From Bimuria novae-zelandiae CBS 107.79 (Eukaryota > Ascomycota > Dothideomycetes > Pleosporales > Didymosphaeriaceae): a stretch of 64,000 nucleotides of DNA. Below, piece by piece: positions 35,601 through 45,004 of this stretch. Where the stretch lies: NCBI GenBank assembly GCA_010015655.1, contig ML976733.1, forward strand, positions 238,232 through 302,231. Reading direction: 5' to 3'. Position 1 is the stretch's first letter, and every line of letters starts with the position of its first letter. The translations under genes were made by a program, and so were the position numbers. The notes under the pieces were generated by a model that worked only from the letters and a program-made list of their open reading frames with translations, was not told the DNA's origin and searched no databases.

Positions 35601-36097
35601 CGGGGCAAGTAGAAGTGGCGGAGCTTCTTCTCCAACGAGGCGCAAGTCCGAATGTCCAAACGGTCGATCAACGGTCTCCATTATCTTTCGCATCGCAGAA
35701 TGGACATACTACGCTAGTCAAACTGCTACTGGCGAGTGGAGCTCCACCGGACGATCCGGATAGATTCGGCCGCACACCTCTCTCTTATGCTTCCGGTAGC
35801 GGCAAAATTGAAGTCGTAGACTTTCTTCTTGAGCACAATGTGAGTTGCAATCTCAAGACATGTCTCAGCTCCTGGACAGCACGGCCGCCGATTCTGTGGG
35901 CGGCTGCCAATAAACATGAAGAGATAGTCAGGAGATTACTCGGAACTGGACGAATCGATTTCGCACCAGAAGATGATCTATTTGGGAAACCGGCCATCGA
36001 ATGGGCAAGATTGCAAGGGTACATAGTCCACGTACAGGATCCAGAAACGCACGAACTCATTACGGTCCCGCAGCCAATCTTGAAGATGCAGCGTTAG
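32626..36097 (+). CDS. NACHT-ankyrin NLR (STAND protein), interrupted by one in-frame TAG
   Basis: Exons 32626-32812, 32860-32948, 33220-33382, 33425-33455 and 33529-36097. All phases agree; 1012 codons plus stop. Residues 1-92 form a short N-terminal region with SLGDVHNTGDIVASPNYASR then VNGHVLNLG. NACHT follows: RTLWIHGIPIVGSGKSILA (Walker A, about 140-157), LVVDGLDECPA (Walker B, about 246-255), and the sensor-like LLFTARD. A winged-helix-like part (RVLMWLTFSMSPLTVNELKYAL) and LIHPTTREYL come next. From about residue 562 there are some 12 ankyrin repeats (TPLTYAAESGQVEVAELLL and the like). TAG at 35072-35074 stands where LS-W-AAGN is usual in fungal ankyrins, so TGG to TAG is a likely RIP-type change. 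Termination there gives 671 aa keeping NACHT and about three repeats. The second intron holds a solo LTR. Confidence 0.88.
32949..33219 (+). other. intron 2 of the NLR gene, enlarged by a solo LTR
   Basis: GTATTT donor after DDRFK and ACAAAACAG acceptor before VAAWLAGL, phase 0 on both sides. Without the LTR and one duplication copy it would be 117 nt. Confidence 0.65.
33055..33203 (+). repeat. solo LTR (149 bp) with TTACC duplication in NLR intron 2
   Basis: TGTTAGAG...CCCTTACA ends and 5-bp duplications TTACC at 33050-33054 and 33204-33208. The same LTR lies inverted at 36524-36672 in the hAT element, differing at two CpA sites. Confidence 0.92.
35072..35074 (+). other. premature TAG in the ankyrin array
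   Basis: Frame is open on both sides and the ankyrin pattern continues (RTPLS, stop, AAGNSHQAVVEYLLA). Single lesion in an otherwise intact 3-kb coding sequence. Confidence 0.9.
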
Positions 36098-36310
36098 GAA
36101 AGACAGCTCCGATTTTACTGTCACACTTCCCCTCGTGGTCCGTGCAAGGAATCCAAACTGTGGCGTATCTAACACGTAAGCTCTGACTGACCTTGATTGT
36201 ACTAATGTAGTACTGCTCACACAAGTTCTCTTCTCAGCCTATAGTGCTCTCAGTATCATGCCCATACCTCTCCACACCATCGAGCATAAGACTTCTTGAT
36301 TTCTCCTACG
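36098..36310. other. 3' side of the NLR gene
   Basis: About 210 bp to the hAT target duplication CTCCTACG (36303-36310). No ORF of note. Confidence 0.4.
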
Positions 36311-36395
36311 CAGTGATGTCCATGGATGGATTGGATTAACGAATCCATCCATATCCATCCAATCCAAACAGCCCATGGAAATCCAATCCATCCAC
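36311..36395 (+). repeat. left end of hAT: terminal and subterminal repeats
   Basis: CAGTGATGT terminus followed by repeated GGATGGATTGGAT and inverted ATCCATCC units, mirrored at 39753-39832. Confidence 0.8.
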
Positions 36396-36523
36396 GTAGA
36401 TTGTTCTATACCTAATTAGGCGTTGTCTAGACCTAATTAAGGTATTAAATTAGTAGTTTCGTCGTCTAACAGTTTTCCTGTGGCTTATTAAGGTAAGCGA
36501 CCTAAAAAATCGTAATATCTAAA

Positions 36524-36672
36524 TGTAAGGGATAAGATAGGTAGCAAGTAGGAATAAGAGACTGAGTTGATTGTAACAGGCTAAACGGAGAAACTGCTTA
36601 AGTAGCAGAATCGTGATCAGCAACTAGTCTACATCAGGTTTGTATCATGTGATACCGTACTCCACTCTAACA
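36524..36672 (-). repeat. solo LTR (149 bp) with CTAAA duplication inside hAT
   Basis: Inverse of 33055-33203. Target duplications CTAAA at 36519-36523 and 36673-36677. The two differences from the other copy are both CA to TA. Confidence 0.92.
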
Positions 36673-37249
36673 CTAAACTTAACCTTACCTAGTTTAACGA
36701 AACTTCTATAACACCTGTTTAATAGCTTTAAAACGGTCGAAGCTACTTTTATTTAGTATTTTCTTAAATTCCGCGACTTATCTTTGCTAGTTGTCTAATT
36801 ATCTATTAAAATGCGCCTTTAGTTAGATGGCGAGCGCCTACGGCACTAACGCACAAGAACCTCTCTAGAGCCACCTAGTGTCTTTCTACCTACGCTAATA
36901 ATTATAGAAGCTTTAGAGGCTATTAAGACGCCTATTAAAGGGGTAAAATAATAGATTAAGTTAAATTCTGTGTTATTGTAAACCCGTAAGCGTGTCTAGG
37001 CGCTAGAAGTGGCGTTAGTGCCGGACTTATAAGGCTCCCTACAACTATTTGTTCTATTAACTTAAAGTGGCCAGCAGAGTAGCAGTACGTACAGTATAAA
37101 CTTATAGTTACTTAGTATATCTATTAACGATGTTTGTGGCTCTATTACTGACCCCGTTACTATAGATACTAGTGTTAATAATTAGCTTAATTCTTAATTA
37201 GAGGCATTAGAATTAACTTCGTAACATACTACTCTAATTTAATTAGCAT

Positions 37250-39510
37250 TAGCTAGAGACTCTGTATATGCCACGAGACGCCGCGAGATTAAGATATTAA
37301 GCTTTAATTACTTTTAGGTTAACTTTACTAATAACTAGGCGTTTAACACTTATACTAAGGTATACGATCCTAAAGGAAGGCTTAACTTATAGATCTAAAA
37401 GTACGGCGTCCCACTTAAAAGCACGAATAAGAAGACATTTACTTAGTTCTTCTTGTGTAAACCGTGCTATATCGACTGCTTCAAGGCGAAGATCCTTGAT
37501 GTGAGAAAGGGGTGTAGGTTAGTTACTAGCTATTTTAAGAAATATAAGATCTTTAATTTAAATCGTCAGCCCCTTATAGGGTAGGATAAAATAAATTAGT
37601 TCGCGCTTAATACATTATCTCTAGAAGGTTTAGCTACTATTAATGCTGTGGCGTCTTCCTTTAACGTCGATAAGTTCCATTAACTTTTAGTTAGATAGAT
37701 TGTTATGAGCAGGATCCCCTTCGTTAAGCTGGATGCCAAGGAGCTCCGTGAGGTGTTTCAGTATCTTAATTCAGCTACAAAGATGCCTCGCGCAATCCCA
37801 TCTCGCAATACAATAAGGCGTAGGATCTCCGTGGAGTACGCACGTTCGAAGGATGTGGTTGCTACCCACCTGGACCGAGCCATCACGAAGATTCACCTAG
37901 CCTTCGACTTATAGACTTCTAGTAACAATAAGTTGTATAATGGTGTTGTCGCATAGTTTCTTAACGAGAAAGGCAATCCACGAAACCTTCTCCTTACTCT
38001 TAAAGCTATAAAAGATGCCTATACTAGTAGAAATATTACGGTATCGCTATAGGGGGTTATCTCTCACTGGGGGCTTTAAGACCGCGTAGGATATCTTACC
38101 TCCGACAACACTACAGCCAACAATATAGCAATAGACGCTCTAGGGGAGATTTTTAAGGAAAATTAGCTTAACTTTAACCCTAAGTAGCAGCGTATAAGGT
38201 GTATAGGGCATATCTTTAACCTTGTCGCGAAAGCGCTAATATTTGGAGCTAATGTTAGCGGCCCAACTCGGGCAGAGGAGGTAGCATTTTTTAAGTAATA
38301 TAAAGCTTATAGGACTGTTGGAAAGCTTCGCAATATCATTAAATAGATTAGGAAAAACACCTTAAGAAACGCTAGGTTCATTGCTGCTCAGGAAGTTCAT
38401 CCTGGATAGGTGCAATTAGATAGCCTCACAAGACCTTTGCAGTTAATACTTAGTAACGCCACCCGCTAGAATTCCACATACCTAATAATCGAGCGAGCTA
38501 TAGTGCTTAAAGAGGTGCTTAACGACTTTTATAGAGACGAATTACGGTCTTTTAATAATACTAGATTGCAGCGGCAAAGTGGTAGCTAGCAGAGTTAATC
38601 TATTAGCTGCTATTAATTAGATCTCTGTCTTTCTATAGCCGAGTGGCAGTACTTAAAGGAGAATCTTAAGCTTCTTAAACCTCTAAACGAGCTTACTTTG
38701 CGCCTCTAAAGTTATCTTAGTAATAGCAACGACGATCCTTAAGAGTATAATAATATTAGATAGTTATACACTTCGCTAGACAATCTCCTAACGGACCTCG
38801 AAGCTCAAGAACTTTAAGCACGAACAGATAGAGATATCCAGCTTAAACAGCGTCTTTATAAAGGCTGGGAGACGGCATCGAAGTACTACACCTTGTTTAC
38901 AGAGTCTCCGGCCTACACGGTGGCAATCGTCTTAGATCCTACCCGGGGCATGGATTACATCCGTTCTCAATGGGCAATAGAGCATCTAACTTCGCTAGGT
39001 ATCGCATAAGGATGGATTGAAGAGCTGTATAACCGTAATTACAAGAATAGAATAACACTTAACTAATAAGAGATAGACTTATCTTTTTCTAAGACTGCCT
39101 AAGCGCTCTTAAGATAGGAGACCTTTACGCGAAAAGGTCAAGTAAAGGTAAATAAGAAACGATAGGTAGATAGCGACAAGTTAGTAGAGTACCTTAAGCT
39201 CTCTTAGTTCGCTATTAATGTTTCTCCTTTTATTTGGTGGCAACAGGATGAGCAACAACGACGCTGGCTAAGAGTATCTTAGATAGCTCTTGACGTACTT
39301 TCTGCCATGCCTATGAGCGATGGACCTGAGAGAGCTTTTAGCGGCGCAGGTAACCTCATTACGAAGCCCCGTAATCGTCTTAGTGACGATATTATAGGGT
39401 ATCACGAGTGTATGGCTTTATGGGAGAGGGCAGGATTAATCAAGATTAGTAATAACTCTGTGGAGGACTTAGACGAATTAGATAATATAGATAAGGAGAT
39501 ATTAGACTAG
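37250..39510 (+). pseudogene. hAT transposase with BED-type zinc finger, RIP-inactivated
   Basis: A BED-like region (KYGVPLKSTNKKTF then FFLCKPC) lies at about 37390-37480. The catalytic core begins RIPFVKLDAKELREVFQYL (37711 on) and includes SHWGLQDRVGYLTSDNTTAN at about 38067-38125. CIGHIFNLVAKAL is at about 38200-38240. The C-terminal dimerisation domain reads MPMSDGPERAFSGAGNLI at 39307-39360, then SDDIIGYHECMALW. The last domain is an intact ORF, while the rest has TAG/TAA at Gln positions. Not functional as it stands. Confidence 0.87.
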
Positions 39511-39752
39511 AACTTTACGCGCTGTTTTTTATAGTGCTCTTTTCTCTTATATTAAAATACTAAGGCACTTTATTAATCTATTTCTGCTATATCGTTAATA
39601 GGGTGTTAATATGTTATCTAGTTCGAGCGCCTGCGTGGCTAAAGTAACGATTCTTAATACTAAAATAGCTGTTAAGATGGATATACTTAATACTGAACGC
39701 TAGAATAAGCTTTTGCGACATCTGTAGCGTCCAATAGTGGAACATAATAAGC

Positions 39753-39832
39753 TTAAAACGGATGGATTAGATTTCCATGGATTTTGTGGATTTTGCATGG
39801 ATGGATATCCAATCCATCCGTGAACATCACTG
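39753..39832 (-). repeat. right end of hAT: terminal and subterminal repeats
   Basis: Contains GGATGGATTAGAT, CATGGATGGATATCC and AATCCATCCG units and ends ACATCACTG, the inverse of the left terminus. Confidence 0.8.
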
Positions 39833-39840
39833 CTCATACG

Positions 39841-40422
39841 AGAGAGTAATGCACTCACTACAGGCAGGCATATATCAAGAAACAAGAACTAAGTTACTCC
39901 TGAAACTCCACTTAGGGTTAACGATGTGCTGGGCTCTAAGGTTGGTACCTTGGAATATGCATCGCCACCTAATCATGCTCCCTGCGGCGCACAATGATGA
40001 TGTGTCTTTATTATTCAAATCTTGACTCATTCTGCGTTTAGAAAAGTTGTTGCTGTCTTTGTCAATTCTTTGTTGTGCCACTCACTCATTCACGAGACTC
40101 GACTCAGCCTACGTCCTACAAAGCTGTTGTCAAACTTGTCCGTCTTTGTCGTGCAATTCACCCACTCACAAACCTCGAATCATGCTTTCCAACACCAGGC
40201 ACGAGCTCTTTGCAAACCGTATAAATAGCCCCTCCTAATCTACCTAGGAAGTTCATCATTCAAGTTACTTCAACTTCAACGGTACAGGAAACAGAAGGTT
40301 TAACCACTTTCCATAAGGACAGCCCGGAAACGTTTTACGAAACACAATAATGATCGCAGCCCAAAGCTTTTTACGAACCACCAGACTTGCAAAGTACACA
40401 CCTTCCACCCGCAAAACCCAAA
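39841..40422. other. intergenic, no gene recognised
   Basis: About 580 bp of ordinary composition between hAT and the small Cys-rich pseudogene. Short ORFs only. Confidence 0.4.
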
Positions 40423-40730
40423 ATGTGCCAAGCCTGGGTCTGGATCCGAGAATATAAGGCATGCACCGCACGTAATAATAAAAAGAGTAAGGAAGCCCCA
40501 AGTTCTGTGAAGGGGCATGGGAAGCCACCGAGCCCTGTGCCAACGCGGAAGAAAAAGGTTGCGTGCCGCCAGAGGAATTAACGGAAGAGTTTAATAAGAA
40601 CGGTCCTACGGTGTCGCTGACTCGGGGCGGCAAATGTCCAGTATGCGTAGCTGCTGACGTGGCGGAGGCGAACCGGATAGCGGCGCTGGGTGGCAGCGGT
40701 AACGATGCGTCGGGGGAGGGCTCTGACTAG
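40423..40730 (+). pseudogene. small Cys-rich protein gene with a frameshift
   Basis: ATG at 40423 reads MCQAWVWIREYKACTARNN and would end at TAA 40579-40581 in that frame. Beyond about 40480 the coding-like sequence lies in another frame (FCEGAWEATEPCANAEEKGC, then PPEELTEEF, GGKCPVCVAADVAEANRIAAL) to TAG 40728-40730. The break falls near an A-rich run at 40474-40492. Cysteine spacing and overall length fit the small MC-starting fungal proteins of unknown role, like the one at 11084-11419. A sequencing error is possible. Confidence 0.5.
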
Positions 40731-41632
40731 GTTATCACGATGAGAGTGGTGCGGTTTGATGGTTGAATGCGTGTGATTTGTTCTTTTGTTCTGTTTTTTT
40801 TTTTTTTTTTTTTTTGGGATTGTAGTTATTGTTTCTTGCATCTGGTTATTTCTCCCTGCATTAGTTAGATATAGTATTTGATTACAATCGAGAATTCTAT
40901 AAAAACTGAAGGCTACCAACCGTGCTCAACGGTAGGGTATTTTCTCAGTCACAAACCATCGTGAATAGCACGCTGTGGACGAATCGATAGTAGGACTAAC
41001 GTGCATCCAATCGTAACGGAACAACGTCGCTAATCCGACCCAGGATTGGGAGCAGTGCCGGCGCTCGTCAGCCCAGCGAACGCGTTTCCAGAGCCATCTT
41101 GTACATTTCGAAACGCGGTCCAACGCACAGCGACACCCACTCTGTAACGTATACACATGCCATTACGACGCCCTGCGGAACCCGCTGTTGTTCTCTTTGC
41201 TGACCGAATGAAAGAACTGATCACGCCCCACCGCGTCCTCATGCTTCTCGAGTCCACCGCCGATTCCTACCTAGACCAAGCAGCAGCCGAGATCTAGTCT
41301 CGGCTCGTTAGAGGGCATACGATGAGATAGGAGAGGTACAGGATAAGGTAGAATGCGGGCGGTCCTGGAAATCGAAGCCTGCGCTTCGGCAAGTGGGTTG
41401 AGCGTCACTGGGCGCAACGCCGTCGTTGCAAGCGCACAAGAAGGTGAAAAGGCTCTGCATGTTTTGGTGATACAGCTGTCGTACGGTCAAATTACCAGCG
41501 GCTCCTTACATGAGCACTGAAATCTCTAGGGCCGTAGAGACGTGCTCCAGTTTGAGCTCTGAGGGTCATTGGGAGCTTTGGATTGCTCATGTTCGTGAGG
41601 GATGAGTACTAGCGGAGTTGTGATGGTGGCTA
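40731..41632. other. intergenic, includes a poly-T run
   Basis: About 900 bp. A 22-T run occurs at 40794-40815, where a cleaved transcript end or retrotransposition scar is possible. A 46-codon ORF at 41157-41297 (MPLRRPAEPAVVLFADRMKE) is open but too short to call. Confidence 0.4.
40794..40815 (+). repeat. T22 homopolymer
   Basis: Uninterrupted run of 22 T 60 bp downstream of the small pseudogene. Confidence 0.9.
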
Positions 41633-42539
41633 CCGTGTCCGTGCACCCAACGATCGGAGTCAACCAACGATCGGGGCACAACATCTACACCAAATTTCAA
41701 CGCGTAATAGCTTAATAACTATGCTAGGAATTAATAATGCGCTTTTAGATATTTATAAATTAAATCTAGGTAATAAACTTATATATATAAAAATTATACT
41801 TAAGTATAGTATTAATTATAATACTCTATTACGCGCGTATTATAGTATATAGATCTCTTAACGCGTTACTAATAAATAGTAATATAAGCTTACTTTATAA
41901 TAAGAATTTTTTTTTATATAGTATATAGAACTGCTCTCTGCACGCTACTTATTACCTATAAAAGCTATAGTATAAAATTTCGCGTCTAAAGTAGCCTAGA
42001 ATTCTTACTTAAAAAGCTAGGTTATATATTTCCTGCACCGTTACCGCGACCGCGTTATAGCTTAATAGATAATAGCTATAAACTCTAATCGCTACAACGC
42101 TAAGTCTAAGTATAAGTATAAGCTATACTTTAATATCCTATAGTAAAAGATAACTAAGTACGATATTAAGCTAGCGTATATATATAATATAGATAAGAAG
42201 GATTTTATAATTAGGCTACTAAAAAGGTTAAAGCGTATCTTTAGTAGGCGTTAATATAAAAAGAAAAAGGTTAGGCAGGCTTATTAAAATAGCTTATATA
42301 AGTAAGTAAGCGTATTAGTAGTAGTCTACGCAGATAGTACTATACTACCTCTAAATATTATATTTATGTTAAAAAACTCTATAATTTAGAGTTATTAGGT
42401 AGCTAATATTAAGGTAAAAATATATTTAATTTACGTGGCTTCTTCGCCTATAGGCTAGATAAATAATAAGCTTAAATTAGCCTAGCTTAAGTAGGTGTTT
42501 AACTATTTGTCAGATAAGATGCTTGCGTGCGATAAGGTA
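41633..42539 (+). mobile_element. second Pogo/Fot1-type element, 5' part only, cut by copia D
   Basis: After TA at 41631-41632 the sequence starts CCGTGTCCGTGCACCCAACG and contains a direct repeat of CAACGATCGG. The degraded ORF reads RYRDRVIA, NSNRYNAKSKYKYKLYFNIL, YNIDKKDFIIRLLKRLKRIF (the NMDEKGF block of Fot1 transposases) and ASSPIG at about 42430-42450. It stops at the copia D LTR. Both Gln and Trp codons have become stops. The missing 3' part is not seen on the far side of D. Confidence 0.75.
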
Positions 42540-42676
42540 TGATAATTAGTGATAATTGTGTCTTGTTCTCTGTCAACTCTATTAGGTTGGTTTTAACCCC
42601 TGGGCTAGTACGATAAGCGCTGTGGTCCCTGCTCGATTATGTAGATCCGACCTCAACGCACTTGTTCTATCTAACA
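42540..42676 (-). repeat. 3' LTR of copia D (137 bp)
   Basis: On the minus strand it starts TGTTAGATAG right after an AAGGGGGTG polypurine tract and ends ...TTATCA. No matching 5' LTR was found in the window. Confidence 0.65.
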
Positions 42677-44870
42677 CACCCCCTTAGCTTAGAAATCCTT
42701 GCAGGCTAGATTATATTATAGTTTCTTATTATGCGAGCGCGAGGTCTTTAAGTTATTTCTAAATCTTCTTAAGAGGCGCTTTGTTCGTTACCTTAGGTTT
42801 CTCTACTTTTACTAGTCTAAGTTAAGTTAGGAACCTTTCCCACTTATTAACTAGGAAGACCTTTATAAAGCCGTTGGCGATTATATCTGCTAATTATACG
42901 TACTCTACCTTTATCTTTCTAGTAGAGACTTCCTGTCTTAGCTAGTAATTGTAAATGTCGACGTGTCGTAGTTTAGTCTAGAGCTTAGATATCTCCTTAG
43001 TCACTAGTTAAATAGTTTGCTTGTTATCGCATTAGATAGTAATTAACGATAAAAGTAGTTTAATCTATAGTTTGTCTAATAGTCGTGAAATAAAGATTAC
43101 TTCCTTAGCCACTTATAATAAGGCGAGAAGCTCTACTTTAGTTATTAAGGTTATAATAGTGTCTTATTTGTTTGCTCTCCAGGCAATAAGTCTGTTAAAT
43201 AGCTTAATAGCATATCCTTGCGAGCTCTTTCTGTCTAGTGTATTATTAGCAAATAAAGCATCGCTAGCTACTTAAAAGTAGTTACCCCCTCTAAGTTACA
43301 GTGCTCTCTATCTGGTGCTAGACAAGTATAGTAGTACTTAATTAGCGGCATTGTGATGTTCGGAGCCTAGATTTAATAGAAACCAAGCCAGCCTTAAGGT
43401 TACAAAAGCAATGTCTGGTCGGGTTATTACTATCGCGAATAGAAGTAATCCGATTTTGCGTTAATATTTATTAATTTCTAAGGGTGTTGCTAAGCCTGTT
43501 CGAGGCTTTAACTCGGTAGTAGCTATTAGGGTATCGTGATAGATGTCTTTCCTATTAACTAGTCGACTAATCTTCTCTACGTATGTGGCTTGAGAGAGTT
43601 AGATCTTTTAGTAACTTTAGTCCCTGATAACCTCTACGCTAAGAAACCACTAAAGGTTATTTCCTCTAGTAAAGATATATTTCTCCTATAGGCGCTTAAT
43701 TATTTGCTAGGCTTCTTGCTCTTTCTGCTTATAATACGCTACTATAATATTGTTAACGTAGAAGAAGACGACGATTCTGTATTTAATAAGGTAGCATGGC
43801 TCGTAAGGCACAGTTTAGAAGTTAAGAGCTTTAAGTATTATAGTAAATTCTCTCTACCAGAGGAGTGGTGAGATCCGTAGACTATATAGAGCCTTGTTAA
43901 CTTAGAGGATCGTTCTAGGTTTTCAATAGCCGTAGGGCATTCTTATGTATACTTCTTAATCTATCGTTGCATGGACAAAGGCGTTTGTGACGTCGTATTG
44001 TTTAAGCTCTAAGTCGTGGTGGGCTGTAATTGCCATTAGCATTTAGAATAACTGGCTGGCGAGCGTGGCTGCGTAAGTGTCCTGCAAGGTAATATTTTAT
44101 TATTAATTGCTATAGACGACTAGTCGCGCCTTGCACTTTAGCAAGCGGTGGTGCTTATTAAGTTTATAGGTGTATACCTATATATAGTTAAGGATCTGTT
44201 ATCCTGTTAACTTAATCTTCTTTATTAGTACCTCTAATTATAATTTTATTTATTAATAGCTTATAAGATGGGCCTGTTCTGCTTCTTTAAATAGTTCACC
44301 TATTAGGTGGTCCTCAAGCTTGGTACGGCACGTTGGCAAAGGTGGGAGTTAACTTTAATAGGGCTTTAAGCCTTTAGCAAGCATTCTTATTATCTTTGCC
44401 TTATCTATAATATCCCCTCCGTATTTCCTAACGTGGCTGGCTTGGGTTCCCGCCATGAAGGCTGCTACCCAGGGGGCAGTCTTAGGCGACCTATATTATG
44501 TTACTTTAGATTTGTTTCTAGCTATTAACTAAGCAAGCAATGCTGCAGGTGGCGGTGTAAATAAAGGAGTTAGGTAACTATCTCTAATTTTCCTCCCTTA
44601 ATAGTAGCCTGGCGGGTCTACTTCGCCTTAATAGTCTAGAAAGTCCTTAGCGGCCTTATCCTTATAGAAGGACTCTATTTCTAGTTGCTAAATAAGAGTT
44701 AGTAGTTTAATAGTCCTTATATGCGTAACTATTTCTTCCAGCGTGTTATGCATAAGGTTATTTATTAGATCTTTAGTCTTCCTGTTAAATATAGACTACT
44801 TATTAAAGACGACGTCGCGGGTGCTAATCACCTTAGCGAGTAATAGTATCCAAATGCGATAGATATTTAA
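42677..44870 (-). mobile_element. copia D, left piece (RT and RNase H), RIP-mutated
   Basis: Minus-strand remnants of RNase H and RT are recognisable: CDNKQTI and LVTKEIS near 43000, LRHVDIYNY then LRQEVS near 42930-42970. Related to copia A and B. The piece is cut at 44870 by copia C, whose TTTAA target duplication lies here. Confidence 0.82.
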
Positions 44871-45004
44871 TGTAAGGAAGGGAAGACGGCTACGTTGATT
44901 TCTCTATCGTAGAGATATCCTACATATATATAGACGTTGGATCCTGCCAAGAGTCTAGGCATGGAACCTAATAGAATCGAAGCTAATGGAATTATACCGT
45001 AACA
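44871..45004 (-). repeat. 3' LTR of copia C
   Basis: Differs from the other LTR only at a few G-to-A sites on the plus strand (RIP-type). Confidence 0.92.

Larger units (their letters stand above)
36311..39832 (+). mobile_element. hAT DNA transposon, RIP-mutated, 8-bp target duplication
   Basis: Ends are CAGTGATGT...ACATCACTG inverted repeats, followed inward by several GGATGGATTGGAT-type subterminal units in both directions. The 8-bp duplications are CTCCTACG (36303-36310) and CTCATACG (39833-39840), one mismatch. A degraded hAT transposase lies within, plus a solo LTR at 36524-36672. Confidence 0.92.

Noticed and set aside
43072..43275. ORF with hydrophobic translation on the plus strand
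   Set aside because: Antisense of the copia D RNase H region. The same artefact occurs at 56238-56486 opposite copia B.
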